DNA of 64,000 bases from Shewanella hanedai (GCF_007197645.1 NZ_VKGK01000013.1:1-64000); one strand, 5' to 3'. Numbered from the stretch's first letter, positions 27,123 through 38,437 are shown. The notes: a model not told the origin generated them from the sequence alone. Translations and numbers: made by a program.

Positions 27123-27902
27123 TCACCACTTCTTTTTAGGTTGGAACAAGACATCAATATCTTCTTCCTCTTTACCGTTATCTTGTTGTGCTACCGGTTC
27201 AGCTTCTTTTTGCGCGCTCATGACTTCTTCCAATAATGCTTTGGCTTCATCGACTTTACGGCCGATAAATGGGTCATTCGGTGTCTGTGCTTTGATCGCG
27301 TGTAGTGTAGAAAGCGCTTTGCTTACCATCTGCTTTGCTGAACCATATTGTTGAGTCTGACAGGCTGCTCGAGCTCTTGAAAGCATTGACTCAACGTTAA
27401 TACGTAGCTGAAGGCTGTCTATTCTGCTTTCCTCTTCCGTAAATACGGCTGTATTGACTTTCCCCTTGTTATGCTCAGCTCTCAAGATAGCTTTTAACTT
27501 CTTGAGCACCTGTACTAAGGCCAATATTTGCTTATCATTATCCGGAAGTCTAAAGCCTTCAATTGCTGGTGCATTTTTAGGAGCTGCGCTTAAGCTTGTG
27601 ACTTGGTTAGTCATATCATTTAAACGGCGTTCATAATCGGCAGCCTGACTCCCAGCCATGCTTTTTGCCAGTTTTAACGCGTCTTGGACACGTTTATAAA
27701 CGACTAAAACCATTTGTGAGGAACAAGGAAACATGCCTGTAAGTGACAAGACCTCTTCGCTCTCATCAATTATAGCTCGTTGTCTAGCTAGCTCTGCTCT
27801 TCGTTCTGTTTCAACACGTTCTTTTTGCTGCTGAACGACATTGACACCAATAACGAGAAATAAAAGAGCACCAATAAGGACAAGAACCAAAGTAAATATC
27901 AT
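27123..27902 (-). CDS. Membrane-anchored coiled-coil protein, unknown function
   Basis: A 259-residue protein I cannot place in a family. Residues 2-23 (IFTLVLVLIGALLFLVIGVNVV) are a single N-terminal membrane anchor; no signal cleavage site follows. Residues 24-55 (QQKERVETERRAELARQRA) are a charged coiled-coil. The remainder is mostly helical, with TPR-like spacing around CQTQQYGSAKQMVSKALSTL (about 183-202). The tail is acidic (EEEDIDVL) and ends in basic PKKKW. By the positive-inside rule the body is probably cytoplasmic. It separates topA and cysB and is transcribed opposite to both. Confidence 0.75.
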   Translation of the reverse strand: MIFTLVLVLIGALLFLVIGVNVVQQQKERVETERRAELARQRAIIDESEEVLSLTGMFPCSSQMVLVVYKRVQDALKLAKSMAGSQAADYERRLNDMTNQVTSLSAAPKNAPAIEGFRLPDNDKQILALVQVLKKLKAILRAEHNKGKVNTAVFTEEESRIDSLQLRINVESMLSRARAACQTQQYGSAKQMVSKALSTLHAIKAQTPNDPFIGRKVDEAKALLEEVMSAQKEAEPVAQQDNGKEEEDIDVLFQPKKKW

Positions 27903-28125
27903 AGGTCTACCATCAAATAATCAATTCTTTTAATGCTACTATAAATCAAGAGTCTAGCATAGTTATCTTAGTCTAGGGTTTTGCTAATGTCGTGTAATTC
28001 TCGTGAACTCTATGTTATATTCCATATTGATTTAATTTTTACCATAAACTATAACTAATTCTTATACTCATTGACCATACAGACCTAATGAACTACGCAT
28101 TGAATTAGGTCAAATTGAAGGATAA

Positions 28126-29103
<978 letters not shown>

Positions 29104-29130
29104 TCACAATGAGCTTGCTACACCCCAAAT

Positions 29131-29158
29131 AAAAAACTCGCCAGATGGCGAGTTTTTT
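29131..29158. terminator. Bidirectional terminator between cysB and sdaA
   Basis: AAAAAACTCGCC and GGCGAGTTTTTT form a perfect 12-bp stem around AGAT. It serves both converging genes. Confidence 0.94.
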
Positions 29159-29179
29159 GTTTTAGCTAATGAGATTAAA

Positions 29180-30556
29180 TTAACACTCTACGATATTAAC
29201 GGCTAAACCACCTTTGGCGGTTTCTTTATACTTGCTGCGCATATCTTTACCTGTGTCCATCATGGTCTTAATCACTTTATCGAGTGAGACTTTGTGATTA
29301 CCATCGCCATGTAATGCCATTCTTGAGGCGTTAATCGCTTTTACTGCGCCCATCGCATTACGCTCGATACAAGGAACCTGCACTAAGCCTCCTACTGGGT
29401 CGCATGTGAGTCCTAAATTATGTTCCATTCCAATTTCAGCTGCATTCTCAACTTGTTCAATAGTGCCACCCATGATTTCAGTGAGTGCACCAGCGGCCAT
29501 AGAGCAGGCAACGCCAACTTCTCCCTGACAACCGACTTCGGCACCAGAAATTGAGGCATTTTTCTTATAAAGGATACCGATGGCGGCAGAGGTTAACAAA
29601 TAACGACAACAGACATCGATATCGACTTCTTGAACAAACATGTCGTAGTAACTGAGCACTGCAGGAATAATTCCTGCTGCACCATTGGTGGGGGCGGTGA
29701 CAACACGATCACCTGCCGCATTTTGTTCATTTACAGAAAGTGCAAATAGATCAACCCAATCAAGAGCGGTAAGTGGATCAACACTGTTTTTGCCTTCAGC
29801 TTTGAGTCGACGATACATGGCTGGGGCACGACGTCTCAGTTTAAGTCCGCCAGGTAATATTCCCTCTTTTTGATAACCACGTTCAACGCAGGTTTTCATG
29901 GTTTGCCAGATGCCCCATAATTTTTGCTTTATTTCAGCTTCTGAAGCAACACTGAGCTCGTTCTCCATCATCAAGGTTGAGATGCTTAAGCCATTTTCGG
30001 TACAAAGTGCTAAGAGCTCAGTGGCACTGCCAAAATCATAAGGGGCTGATTCGATAGGGGCTGCAGGTGAGGCATTTTGCGCTAGGATCTCATCTTGATC
30101 TAAGATAAATCCTCCACCGACAGAGTAATATGTTCTATCGAAAATACATTGACCTTCTTTATAGGCGTAAAGTGTCATGGCATTAGCGTGGGCTGGAAGG
30201 CTCTTGCGTCTGTGATAGGTGATTCCTGCTTCACGAGTGAAGATGACCTTGTTACCATTTGCCATTAGCAGTTGTTCACTTTGACTCACTTCGTCTAAGA
30301 TCCCATCGATGGTGTCAGTCTCTACGGTATCAGGAGCTTCTCCCATTAAGCCTAAGATAACGGCTTTACCTGTGCCGTGCCCTTTACCTGTTTGACCTAA
30401 TGATCCAAATAATTCTGATCGCAGCTCATCAGTTGAGTTTAAAAGACCTGCTTTCTCGAGATCGCGAATAAAAATATTACCCGCTTTCATTGGGCCGACA
30501 GTGTGTGAACTTGAAGGGCCAATGCCTATTTTGAACATGTCAAATACACTAATCAT
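29180..30556 (-). CDS. sdaA: L-serine ammonia-lyase (iron-sulfur dependent)
   Basis: Deaminates L-serine to pyruvate and ammonia using a 4Fe-4S cluster, in the cytoplasm. The single-chain form of 458 residues (E. coli SdaA 454) starts [19 protein letters not shown]. Beta-domain motifs are followed by the catalytic domain with [14 protein letters not shown]. Cluster cysteines are likely in the motifs [23 protein letters not shown] and VPCIERNA. It could be named sdaB equally well; the paralogues cannot be told apart here. It is divergent from nagZ. Confidence 0.95.
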   Translation of the reverse strand: MISVFDMFKIGIGPSSSHTVGPMKAGNIFIRDLEKAGLLNSTDELRSELFGSLGQTGKGHGTGKAVILGLMGEAPDTVETDTIDGILDEVSQSEQLLMANGNKVIFTREAGITYHRRKSLPAHANAMTLYAYKEGQCIFDRTYYSVGGGFILDQDEILAQNASPAAPIESAPYDFGSATELLALCTENGLSISTLMMENELSVASEAEIKQKLWGIWQTMKTCVERGYQKEGILPGGLKLRRRAPAMYRRLKAEGKNSVDPLTALDWVDLFALSVNEQNAAGDRVVTAPTNGAAGIIPAVLSYYDMFVQEVDIDVCCRYLLTSAAIGILYKKNASISGAEVGCQGEVGVACSMAAGALTEIMGGTIEQVENAAEIGMEHNLGLTCDPVGGLVQVPCIERNAMGAVKAINASRMALHGDGNHKVSLDKVIKTMMDTGKDMRSKYKETAKGGLAVNIVEC

Positions 30557-30884
30557 GTTTAAAACCTTATTTGTTTTCGTTGTTGTATCAACACTAGATT
30601 TTATACTAGATTAAATTTCCCAGAGGTCAGTAAATAAAAAGGGAAAGAAGCCATGATATGTTAATCTACAAAAATAGTGTGGTTATATTTTTTGAAAGTA
30701 TCCCACATTTTTACATCGGACTTAGCATGAGTTTTTTTAATTTCGATTTTCAGATTAGATAAGCTAAGCCATTGTAGAATAAAATCACCTATAATCAGTG
30801 GTTGTTTTTACTTCGATTTATCAGAGGTAAAACTTAATACACTCATTCATTTTAATCGTTTCATTTTTATAATTAAGGGTAATT
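30557..30884. other. Divergent sdaA-nagZ promoter region
   Basis: About 330 AT-rich bases without a gene. A perfect TATAAT at 30790-30795 lies 90 bases before nagZ but has no good -35 at the normal distance. I see no recognisable operator. Confidence 0.6.
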
Positions 30885-31898
30885 GTGAGTTACTTAATGC
30901 TTGATCTGCTTTCGACCCAAGCTTCTGAAGAGGAGCTAATACAACTGACACATCCTATGGTAGGAGGGGTCATATTGTTCAGTCGAAATTTTTCCGATCG
31001 CCCACAACTAATTTCATTAATACAGTCGATTCGCAGTATAAGGCCTGATGTTATTATTGCAGTGGATCAAGAAGGGGGGAGAGTACAACGATTTAGAGAG
31101 GGATTCAGTCTCATCCCTGCTATGGGGGATATTCTTCCGTTTGCTTCTGGTGATATGGAGCTGGCAAAATCATGGGCCGTTGAGTTAGGTTTTCTTATGG
31201 CAATAGAGCTACTTGCTTGTGATATTGACTTGAGTTTTGCTCCTGTGCTTGACCTCAATCGAGTCAGTGAAGTGATAGGGAAACGTTCGTTTAGCTCAGA
31301 GCCAAGTGAAGTGATTGAGCTTGCAGGAAGCTTTATTAAAGGGATGCATCAAGCTGGCATGGCATCGGTGGGCAAACACTTCCCTGGACATGGCAGTGTG
31401 GTTGCTGACTCTCATGTGGCTCAACCTTATGATGAACGTAGTAAGGAGGAGATATTTGAGATTGATATGCAACCGTTTAAGCATCTGATTGCGTGTGGAC
31501 AACTGCAGGGCGTAATGCCTGCCCATGTCATCTATCCAAGAGTCGATCCTAATCCTGCTGGTTTCTCTTCATTTTGGTTGCAGGACATATTAAGGAAAGC
31601 GCTCAACTTCAATGGCGTGATCTTCTCAGATGATCTAGGCATGAAGGGAGCTGGAGTAGTTGGTGGCTATAAAGCCAGAGCTCAGGCTGCACTGGAAGCC
31701 GGATGCAATATGATTTTAATCTGTAATGATGCCAAAGGGGCGACTGAAGTACTTGAAGAGCTTGTTTGGCCTGAAAGTAAGCCTGAGTTTCCAGCTCAAC
31801 TTCTAAAACCTGATGAGCAGGCGGTTACATTAGCACTACAGAACAGTGAAAGATGGCAGCAAGCGAAAGAACTTGCGCTGACATTCATTAAAGATTAA
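30885..31898 (+). CDS. nagZ: Beta-N-acetylhexosaminidase NagZ (GH3)
   Basis: A cytoplasmic peptidoglycan-recycling enzyme removing N-acetylglucosamine from GlcNAc-anhydroMurNAc peptides; its product can induce AmpC in other bacteria. The 337 residues begin at GTG (MSYLMLDL), with AAGGG upstream. GH3 signatures are [15 protein letters not shown] (61-75) and the catalytic-loop [17 protein letters not shown] with its His/Asp pair, then FSDDLGMKG with the nucleophile aspartate. It is followed by ycfP, as in E. coli, with an overlapping TAATG. Confidence 0.96.
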   Translation: MSYLMLDLLSTQASEEELIQLTHPMVGGVILFSRNFSDRPQLISLIQSIRSIRPDVIIAVDQEGGRVQRFREGFSLIPAMGDILPFASGDMELAKSWAVELGFLMAIELLACDIDLSFAPVLDLNRVSEVIGKRSFSSEPSEVIELAGSFIKGMHQAGMASVGKHFPGHGSVVADSHVAQPYDERSKEEIFEIDMQPFKHLIACGQLQGVMPAHVIYPRVDPNPAGFSSFWLQDILRKALNFNGVIFSDDLGMKGAGVVGGYKARAQAALEAGCNMILICNDAKGATEVLEELVWPESKPEFPAQLLKPDEQAVTLALQNSERWQQAKELALTFIKD

Positions 31899-31990
31899 TG
31901 AGTGCTAACTTTTGGAATCTTGATTCACCTCAATATTCCAAAATCTTAACTTGGTTAAGGTTAAACTTCTATTTTTTGATAGGTGACAAG

Positions 31991-32530
31991 ATGATCCTCT
32001 ATTTACATGGCTTTGATGCAACCAGTCCGGGTAACCACGAAAAAATTCGTCAGTTACAATTTATTGATAAAGATGTGCGCTTGCTTAGTTATAGTACTCT
32101 ACATCCAAAACATGACATGCAGTACTTACTTAATGAAGTCAGTAAACAGTTGAAGCTCAGTGATGATCCTCAACCAATCATTATTGGTGTTGGCTTGGGC
32201 GGATATTGGGCTGAACGGATAGGTTTCTTAAATGGTTTGAAATCTGTACTTGTTAACCCTAATTTAACACCTCAAGACAATATGGTTGGTAAATTAGATA
32301 GACCCGAAGAATATGCTGACATTGCTAATAAATGTGTGGCAGATTTTAGAGATGAAAATAGAAATAAATCTTTGGTTATACTGTCAAGAAATGATGAAGT
32401 GTTTGATAATCAAGCCGTGAGTGATGAGCTTAGTGATTTTTATCAGATCTGTTGGGATGAGGAGCAACCACACAAGCTCCCAGTGCTGGCAAGTCATCTT
32501 CCTATTATTCAAGCATTCAAAAATACATGA
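31991..32530 (+). CDS. ycfP: YcfP family (UPF0227) alpha/beta-hydrolase-like protein
   Basis: A 180-residue protein beginning [18 protein letters not shown] at ATG 31991, which has AGGTGA 6 bases upstream and matches the E. coli YcfP size (180). The longer frame from ATG 31898 overlaps the nagZ stop but adds 31 residues unlike the family. The fold is alpha/beta hydrolase: HGF oxyanion region near residues 6-8 and a GVGLGGYWA elbow in which the usual nucleophile serine is leucine. That suggests loss of classical esterase activity. Function is unknown. Confidence 0.88.
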   Translation: MILYLHGFDATSPGNHEKIRQLQFIDKDVRLLSYSTLHPKHDMQYLLNEVSKQLKLSDDPQPIIIGVGLGGYWAERIGFLNGLKSVLVNPNLTPQDNMVGKLDRPEEYADIANKCVADFRDENRNKSLVILSRNDEVFDNQAVSDELSDFYQICWDEEQPHKLPVLASHLPIIQAFKNT

Positions 32531-32849
32531 CATGGACGCCGTAATATTACGGCGTGCTAACTTCAGCGTTCCCCTAAATATATCTAGTGTTCTAAATAGT
32601 GAGCACTCGATATACGTCCAAACCCCCCTTCTTATAATACTCATACTCAGTAAGAGTTTAAATATTAATCAAATAACTTCGTATCAATAAAGTCATTCTT
32701 ATTATTCCAAAAGCAAGTCATGCAGAGTAAGAAACTAATTAAAGTTGCATTGTAAGTACTTAAAAATGTGCTTTGTTATTTTTTTAGTTGAAAAGTCTAT
32801 TTTTTGTTTTAAAATTGTATTTTGCAGTGTAAAGTAGCGCCCATAATCA

Positions 32850-32956
32850 ATTCGTTACACAATGATACATTATAGAATTTTGGTCTAAGCCTGACCATAC
32901 CTTTTTGCGTATGTCGCCCGATGCAGCTAATCACTTTTTGTTAGCTGTTTTTTTTT
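32850..32956 (+). ncRNA. Candidate small RNA or transcription attenuator upstream of yccX
   Basis: Three stems follow one another: TGGTC/GACCA (32881-32885 with 32893-32897), ATAC/GTAT around 32897-32912, and CAGCTAA/TTAGCTG (32924-32930 with 32941-32947) followed by nine T residues. The last is a textbook terminator with no protein gene in front of it. Promoter-like sequences (CATAAT 32842-32847, TATAGA 32871-32876) lie just upstream but lack good -35 boxes, so the 5' end is a guess. Either a roughly 75-105-base RNA ends here, or the hairpin attenuates yccX, whose start is 70 bases on. Confidence 0.4.
32924..32956 (+). terminator. Strong intrinsic terminator upstream of yccX
   Basis: A perfect 7-bp stem (CAGCTAA/TTAGCTG) with a 10-base loop and nine consecutive T residues. 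Its plus-strand orientation is unambiguous, since the other strand has A residues after the stem. Confidence 0.88.
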
Positions 32957-33024
32957 GGCTGTTTTTTGCCCAATGAGATGGTTTGGGTTATCTTCAAGGG
33001 AAGGCATTAAGTGATAATGGGCTT

Positions 33025-33303
33025 ATGATGAAGAGAGTATTAATCAATGTGACTGGTAAAGTTCAGGGTGTTTGCTTTAGACGTTTTACACAATCTAAAG
33101 CCAATGAACTGGGTATTACTGGTTATGTGATGAATAATGAAAATGGCTCGGTTAATATCTTAGCTCAAGGCGCATTTCCTTCAGTGGATAACCTGATTGA
33201 ATGGTGCAGTGTCGGTGCACCGCAGGCTCAAGTTGATAAAGTGTACGTGCAAGAAGACGAGGAGGATGAAATCTACCTCGACTTCTCTATTTTACCCTAT
33301 TAA
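33025..33303 (+). CDS. yccX: Acylphosphatase
   Basis: A small enzyme of 92 residues (family about 90) hydrolysing acyl phosphates. The catalytic arginine lies in GKVQGVCFRRF, with FRRFTQSKANELGITGYVMNN carrying the catalytic asparagine (seen in two pieces, FRRFTQSKA and GYVMNN). The family usually has GYVxN with GS after it, present here as NNENGS. ATG 33025 gives the normal size; TTG 32983 is possible. The terminal codons overlap csiV, on the other strand, by 4 bases. No terminator separates the two. Confidence 0.9.
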   Translation: MMKRVLINVTGKVQGVCFRRFTQSKANELGITGYVMNNENGSVNILAQGAFPSVDNLIEWCSVGAPQAQVDKVYVQEDEEDEIYLDFSILPY

Positions 33304-34226
33304 AGCTCGTTGAGCCTGTCTTTAGGTTGCTCCATCTTTCTGATCTGTAAAATCATGCCCATCTTTGGGTGATCAAAATAATGAATTTCATCACTTCGCA
33401 CTCTGCGGTTCTGCGTTAAAGGAAAAGCGTAAAGAAACGGCGTGATTTTGTCATTTTTTACTAATGTTTCATCAAACGAGTCTGATGAAATATCAAGACT
33501 TTTTATTCCTTCCTCTCTCAAATTCAATGCTGTTTCTACATAAAGAAAATGATCCAGATAGATGTTGAGTGTGCCATCTATTTCCCAAACAGGCTTATGG
33601 GCTTTGGAAGTCAGGCCGACATCTAGAAAATCGAATTGTGGAATGACTACATCCGATTGATAAGTTTGAACTGTTTGACCATTGAGCTCGAATCGGTCAG
33701 AAAAATCCTGTCCAGAGAAGAGCCTTACGGGCTTAGCTTTATGGCGCGGCAGCATAGATTGTTGCCATGTCATATGCAGTAAGCTTTTATTTCCAGGCTC
33801 TCTGCTTATTTTAGCCATTATCTCGCTAAACTGATTCTGCTCCATTGAGAGCAAAGTTGGCGGTCCGCCGGGTACACCATATTGCTCTGTTGATGCAGCA
33901 ATATTAACCGGGATCTGACTGACATGGCTCACCTGAGTCGATTCTAACTGCTCGTTGCACTTATTAGCATCCGTAGCCCAATCGGTGGACGAACAACCGT
34001 CTAAGCCTAAAGTGGCACCTGTTATGTCCGTACTAAACAGTGGAGAAATAAGATCTACCGCTTTGGTTGTTTTCGTCACAGGGACTTGATCTGGTGCACG
34101 TTCCTGACTATGGCTAGCGTCTCGCTCAAATAAGTAGACCTCGACTTCAAACCAGCGCTCTTCTTGAGCGACAGCTTGAGTTATCCAGAGCATTCCCATT
34201 AGGGGTAATAAGGTTTTCTTTAACAC
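33300..34226 (-). CDS. csiV: CsiV-family periplasmic peptidoglycan-associated protein
   Basis: A 308-residue exported protein. From GTG 34226 (GGAG 6 bases before) it begins with a Sec signal VLKKTLLPLMGMLWITQAVAQ, cleaved after AVA. The longer frame from 34295 would bury the signal peptide in extra residues. The first mature segment RWFEVEVYLFERD and the C-terminal MRS-type region LNIYLDHFLYVETALNLRE match the CsiV family, whose founder in Shewanella interacts with the penicillin-binding-protein activator of a reductase/peptidoglycan pathway; I am sure only of the family. It lies directly after mfd on the same strand, as in Pseudomonas. Confidence 0.78.
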   Translation of the reverse strand: MLKKTLLPLMGMLWITQAVAQEERWFEVEVYLFERDASHSQERAPDQVPVTKTTKAVDLISPLFSTDITGATLGLDGCSSTDWATDANKCNEQLESTQVSHVSQIPVNIAASTEQYGVPGGPPTLLSMEQNQFSEIMAKISREPGNKSLLHMTWQQSMLPRHKAKPVRLFSGQDFSDRFELNGQTVQTYQSDVVIPQFDFLDVGLTSKAHKPVWEIDGTLNIYLDHFLYVETALNLREEGIKSLDISSDSFDETLVKNDKITPFLYAFPLTQNRRVRSDEIHYFDHPKMGMILQIRKMEQPKDRLNEL

Positions 34227-34227
34227 A

Positions 34228-37200
34228 TTAGTCTCCAAGACGATGTTGTGATAATTGCCCCAATAGCAATTTGACCAAAGCCAGCCTGTCTGCATGAGAT
34301 TCGGCAGGAATAATGAATTTTAACTTACTCGGGCCATCCATTCGATAGTTTTGTGGTTGGCTTTGCAGTAAACCGATAATAAAGCCAGGATCGATGCAGT
34401 GATCGTCATTGAACTCTATGCTGCCCCCCTTAGCGTGCATCTCAAGCTTTTTGATCCCCAAAGCCGTGGCTTGATGTTTGTAAAGCGTCAACTCCATTAG
34501 GTTTTTGGTGGAGGAGGGAAGAAGACCGAAGCGGTCGATTAGCTCTACCTTCAATTCATCCAGTGTTTGCTCTGTTTCACAGTTTGCGATGCGCTTGTAC
34601 AGAGATAGCCTTATATTAACGTCGTGAACAAAATCTTCTGGTAGCAGTGCCGGAATACGAAGTTCAATTTCACATTGACGTCTTAACATCTGACTTAATG
34701 ACGGTTCTTTACCTTCTTTTAGGGATTTGACCGCATCTTCAAGCATTTCCATATAGAGGGTAAAACCAATTTTCGAAATATGACCACTTTGTTCGTCACC
34801 TAAAAGCTCACCTGCGCCACGGATCTCTAAATCTTGAGTCGCTAACATGAAACCAGCACCGAGATCTTCTAGAGCGCCAATGGCTTCAAGACGCTTTCTT
34901 GCATCTTTTGTCATACTTTTCGTGTGTGGTGTCATCAAGTAGGCATAAGCTTGATGATGAGAGCGTCCTACGCGTCCTCTGAGTTGGTGTAGCTGAGCCA
35001 AACCAAACTTGTCGGCTCGCTCAATCACAATAGTGTTAGCCGATGGAACATCAATGCCCGTCTCTATGATCGTCGTACAGACTAAGACATTAAATTTTTG
35101 ATGATAAAAGTCGGACATGACTTTTTCAAGTTCACGTTCTCGCATCTGACCGTGAGCGGTCACTACCCGTGCCTCTGGCAACAGTTCACTGATCTCAGCT
35201 GCGCGTTTCTCTATGGTCTCGACGGTATTATGCAGAAAGTAAACTTGGCCCCCACGCAATATTTCACGCAGTAAAGCTTCTCTGATTGCTGCACTATCGT
35301 ATTCTCTTACAAAGGTTTTTACCGCTAGGCGCTTAGCGGGAGGGGTGGCAATGATGGACAGATCTCGCATACCAGACATCGCCATATTCAGGGTACGCGG
35401 TATTGGCGTTGCTGTTAGCGTTAAGATATCAACATTGGCTCTTAATGCTTTAATTTTCTCTTTTTGGCGAACCCCAAATCGATGCTCTTCATCGATGACC
35501 AACAAACCAAGGTTTTCAAATTTGGCGTCCGATTGCAGTAACTTATGCGTACCAATAACAATATCGACCTTGCCGTTACTGAGCTCTTCCATGACTCCTT
35601 TTTGCTCTTTGGCGGTTTTAAAGCGCGATATGACTTCAATTTTCACCGGCCAATCGGCAAATCTGTCTTTGAAATTTTCAAAGTGTTGTTGAGCCAGTAG
35701 GGTGGTAGGGACTAGAATTGCGACTTGTTTTCCATCATTTACCGCTACAAATGCCGCGCGCATGGCCACTTCAGTTTTACCAAAACCAACATCACCACAA
35801 ACTAATCTATCCATCGCGATAGGCGAGCTCATGTCTGTTATTACCGCATTAATCGAGGTTTCTTGATCAACGGTTTCTTCGAATGGAAAGCTGTTACAAA
35901 ACTGAGCATATTCCTCTTGGTCAATATGGCAAGCATCGCCCGGTCTTGCTTGTCTTCTCGCGTAGACGTCAAGTAGCTCAACCGCGACATCGCATATCTT
36001 CTCTATGGCCTTTTTCTTGGCTTTAGCCCAGGTTTCATTACCGAGTTTATTGAGATGAGCCTCTTCATCCGGGCCCACGCTGTATCGACTGATAAGGTGG
36101 AGTGAAGAGACTGGCACATAAAGTTTGTCGCCACCGGCATACTCAAGTTTTAAGTACTCAGCAACTAATCCGCCAGTGTCTAAGGTTTCAAGGCCTTGAT
36201 AACGGGCCACACCATGATCTAAGTGGACGATGGGCTGTCCGACTTTGAGTTCAGCGAGGTTTTTAACCAGCGCATCACTACTTATTTGTCTCTGTTTATC
36301 ACGTCGACGTTTCTGTGAGATACGGTGACCAAAGAGTTCGGTTTCACAAATAAGGCTGAACTTCGAGCCTCTGGCTTTCTCAACAATACACCCCTTAGAA
36401 AGAGGGGAAACGATGAGGCCAAGTTTTGCTTTCGAGTCAATGAATTCATCTAAGTGGCCAAATATTTGAGGTTTGAGATCTATCTTGCTAAAGAGATCCA
36501 ATAGGGCTTCACGTCGACCTTCAGATTCGGCACTGAACAGTATTCTCTCACCACCAGTAACATACTCTTGCAGTAGAGTTAACGGTTGCTTGAGTTTATG
36601 ATTGGCGGTTAACTCTGGCAGTGCTTCAAGTTTCGCGCTCTGACCTTGTTCCTGCGCATCACCTATTCTTAACAGAGTTCTAGGCCTTTTCTTAAAGGCT
36701 GAAAAAAGCTGTTCTGTGAGAAGATAAAGGTCTTTTGGTGGCAATAAAGGACGCAGTGGATCAACTCGCCTGTTTTCATAGCGAAGTTCGACTTCCGCTA
36801 AATGAGCCTTTGAAGCTGTTTCAAGATCGCCCATATTGACCAGTTGCGTATGCTCTGGCAGATAATCGAATAGGCTGGCGGTTTCATCGAAGAAAAGTGG
36901 CAGGTAGTTTTCTATTCCTGCCGGAATGATGTTACGGCTGACCATTTGATAGACAGACTCTGGCTCTTTAACTAAAACGTCAAACTGACGTCGATATCTC
37001 TGCCTAAAGCCCTCGATGGCGGCACTATCTGTGGGGAACTCTTTTGCTGGCAATAAGCGTATTGAATCAATCGTGCCACTGGATCTTTGTGTCTCAGGAT
37101 CGAAATGCCTAATCGACTCCACTTCATCATCAAACAATTCAATGCGGTATGGTTGACTTGATCCCATCGGGAAAAGATCAATAATCGATCCTCTGACGGC

Positions 37201-37701
37201 AAATTCGCCATGCTCATAAACTTGCTCAACAAGGTGATAGCCTGTATCAACCAGTTGTTGCCTGACATCTTGAAGGCAATAATTATCGCCCTTGGCGAGG
37301 ATGAGTACGTTACCCGCTAAATATGACTTAGGCGGCAGTAAAACCATTAAGGTACTGACTGGTACTATGACTACTCCACGAGCGGCATTGGGGATCTGCG
37401 ACAGCGTTTCTAGACGTTGTGAAACAAGATCTTGATGGGGAGAGAAGCTGTCATATGGCAAGGTTTCTCTATCTGGAAAAAGCCAAACAGGAAGAGATGT
37501 ATCTTGAAGCAGATAACCTAATTCATTCTCTAATAAAAGGGCTGTTGGCGTGTCACTGGTAACTGCCAGTGTGAGTCCGTCATGATTCTTGACTAAATTA
37601 GCTAAGGTAATCGCTTGTGATGCACCACCTAAGGTAAACAGAGTTTGGGCTCTAGTGGCACTTTTGACAACGGGCGGCGTTAATATGGAAAATGCTTTCA
37701 T
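34228..37701 (-). CDS. mfd: Transcription-repair coupling factor Mfd
   Basis: An ATP-dependent translocase that removes stalled RNA polymerase and recruits UvrA. From ATG 37701 the protein is 1157 residues (E. coli 1148); TTG 37728 adds nine and has no ribosome site. UvrB-like N-terminal modules (LPDRETLPYDSFSPH), the RNAP-interaction domain (VGQPIVHLDHGVARYQGL) and the RecG-like motor (Walker A GDVGFGKTEVAMRA, DEEH box, QLRGRVGRS) are in order, and the TRCF C-terminal domain ends it. Its stop is one base from the csiV start. Confidence 0.97.
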   Translation of the reverse strand: MKAFSILTPPVVKSATRAQTLFTLGGASQAITLANLVKNHDGLTLAVTSDTPTALLLENELGYLLQDTSLPVWLFPDRETLPYDSFSPHQDLVSQRLETLSQIPNAARGVVIVPVSTLMVLLPPKSYLAGNVLILAKGDNYCLQDVRQQLVDTGYHLVEQVYEHGEFAVRGSIIDLFPMGSSQPYRIELFDDEVESIRHFDPETQRSSGTIDSIRLLPAKEFPTDSAAIEGFRQRYRRQFDVLVKEPESVYQMVSRNIIPAGIENYLPLFFDETASLFDYLPEHTQLVNMGDLETASKAHLAEVELRYENRRVDPLRPLLPPKDLYLLTEQLFSAFKKRPRTLLRIGDAQEQGQSAKLEALPELTANHKLKQPLTLLQEYVTGGERILFSAESEGRREALLDLFSKIDLKPQIFGHLDEFIDSKAKLGLIVSPLSKGCIVEKARGSKFSLICETELFGHRISQKRRRDKQRQISSDALVKNLAELKVGQPIVHLDHGVARYQGLETLDTGGLVAEYLKLEYAGGDKLYVPVSSLHLISRYSVGPDEEAHLNKLGNETWAKAKKKAIEKICDVAVELLDVYARRQARPGDACHIDQEEYAQFCNSFPFEETVDQETSINAVITDMSSPIAMDRLVCGDVGFGKTEVAMRAAFVAVNDGKQVAILVPTTLLAQQHFENFKDRFADWPVKIEVISRFKTAKEQKGVMEELSNGKVDIVIGTHKLLQSDAKFENLGLLVIDEEHRFGVRQKEKIKALRANVDILTLTATPIPRTLNMAMSGMRDLSIIATPPAKRLAVKTFVREYDSAAIREALLREILRGGQVYFLHNTVETIEKRAAEISELLPEARVVTAHGQMRERELEKVMSDFYHQKFNVLVCTTIIETGIDVPSANTIVIERADKFGLAQLHQLRGRVGRSHHQAYAYLMTPHTKSMTKDARKRLEAIGALEDLGAGFMLATQDLEIRGAGELLGDEQSGHISKIGFTLYMEMLEDAVKSLKEGKEPSLSQMLRRQCEIELRIPALLPEDFVHDVNIRLSLYKRIANCETEQTLDELKVELIDRFGLLPSSTKNLMELTLYKHQATALGIKKLEMHAKGGSIEFNDDHCIDPGFIIGLLQSQPQNYRMDGPSKLKFIIPAESHADRLALVKLLLGQLSQHRLGD

Positions 37702-37776
37702 TGAGAGGTGACTGGGGATCAGCGACAAAGATGCCTGTCATTGTAGTGGGATACAGGCACTTGTGCTAGTGAAAAC

Positions 37777-38358
37777 TTATGTCGATTTTCTAGTCAGCTT
37801 TCGTTGTTTTAATTGCTTTTGTTGCACACTTAAACTGGCTTTTACCAACTGTTCAATGTCGGCATCTGTGATTTGCGAAAACTCAATATCGATTAAGTGG
37901 CTGGTGTCATTTCCCTTAATAGCTTGAGAGGCCGTGACTTGCCCAAAGCAGAGCAGAACAACTAATTCCTCTTTTATATGGCACGTTATCTTAAATTGAG
38001 CTCCAATCTCTAATGGGTTAGCACTTGTGATACGCAGTCCACTGCCACCAAAAAATAACCCTCGATGTAACTCACCTTCATGGGATTCCTGCTCAAGCAC
38101 ATACTGGAGAACCAGATCGACTTTTTTGGATTGCAGCTTAAGGTACTCAACAACGGTTTTAGCTTCATCGTCTAAGTTTCTTAATTGCAATAAACAGCCT
38201 GCCTCTAAGGATTTCACATCGTTAATGAGTTGCAGACCAAGAGGAAGCATTAGGGTTAACTCACTTTCAGATGGAATTGGCATGTTGTCTGGCCAAGGTG
38301 TTAAGTAGGCCTTAAAATCGTGCTTGACACTAAAATAGTCGCTTGAGTCAGTGATCAA
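37777..38358 (-). CDS. PilZ-like domain protein
   Basis: A 193-residue cytoplasmic protein with no membrane segment. An N-terminal PilZN/YcgR-like part (about 1-95) is followed by a PilZ-like beta barrel (about 97-180): HRGLFFGGSGLRI resembles the (D/N)xSxxG motif, with GGSGLRI in the motif position. The upstream arginine pair needed to clamp c-di-GMP is not clear, so binding of the messenger is doubtful. The C-terminus is basic (QLKQRKLTRKST). It is upstream of mfd on the same strand but separate from it, and divergent from lolC. Confidence 0.7.
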   Translation of the reverse strand: MITDSSDYFSVKHDFKAYLTPWPDNMPIPSESELTLMLPLGLQLINDVKSLEAGCLLQLRNLDDEAKTVVEYLKLQSKKVDLVLQYVLEQESHEGELHRGLFFGGSGLRITSANPLEIGAQFKITCHIKEELVVLLCFGQVTASQAIKGNDTSHLIDIEFSQITDADIEQLVKASLSVQQKQLKQRKLTRKST

Positions 38359-38437
38359 AGGATTTCCTCTTGTTTTTATATAGCTATTACCCCTATTATC
38401 GTGCGCATCTTAATGATTTGGCAAGGCTCTATATTTA

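Larger units (their letters stand above)
32531..32982. other. AT-rich intergenic region upstream of yccX
   Basis: About 450 bases without a convincing protein gene. Its right third contains promoter-like hexamers, two small hairpins and a strong terminator, listed separately as a candidate small RNA. Short open frames here have no ribosome site. Confidence 0.6.

Noticed and set aside
31898..31990. Longer YcfP start overlapping the nagZ stop
   Set aside because: The overlap is tempting for coupling, but the 31 extra residues are not family-like, and the ATG at 31991 has its own ribosome site and gives exactly the family length.
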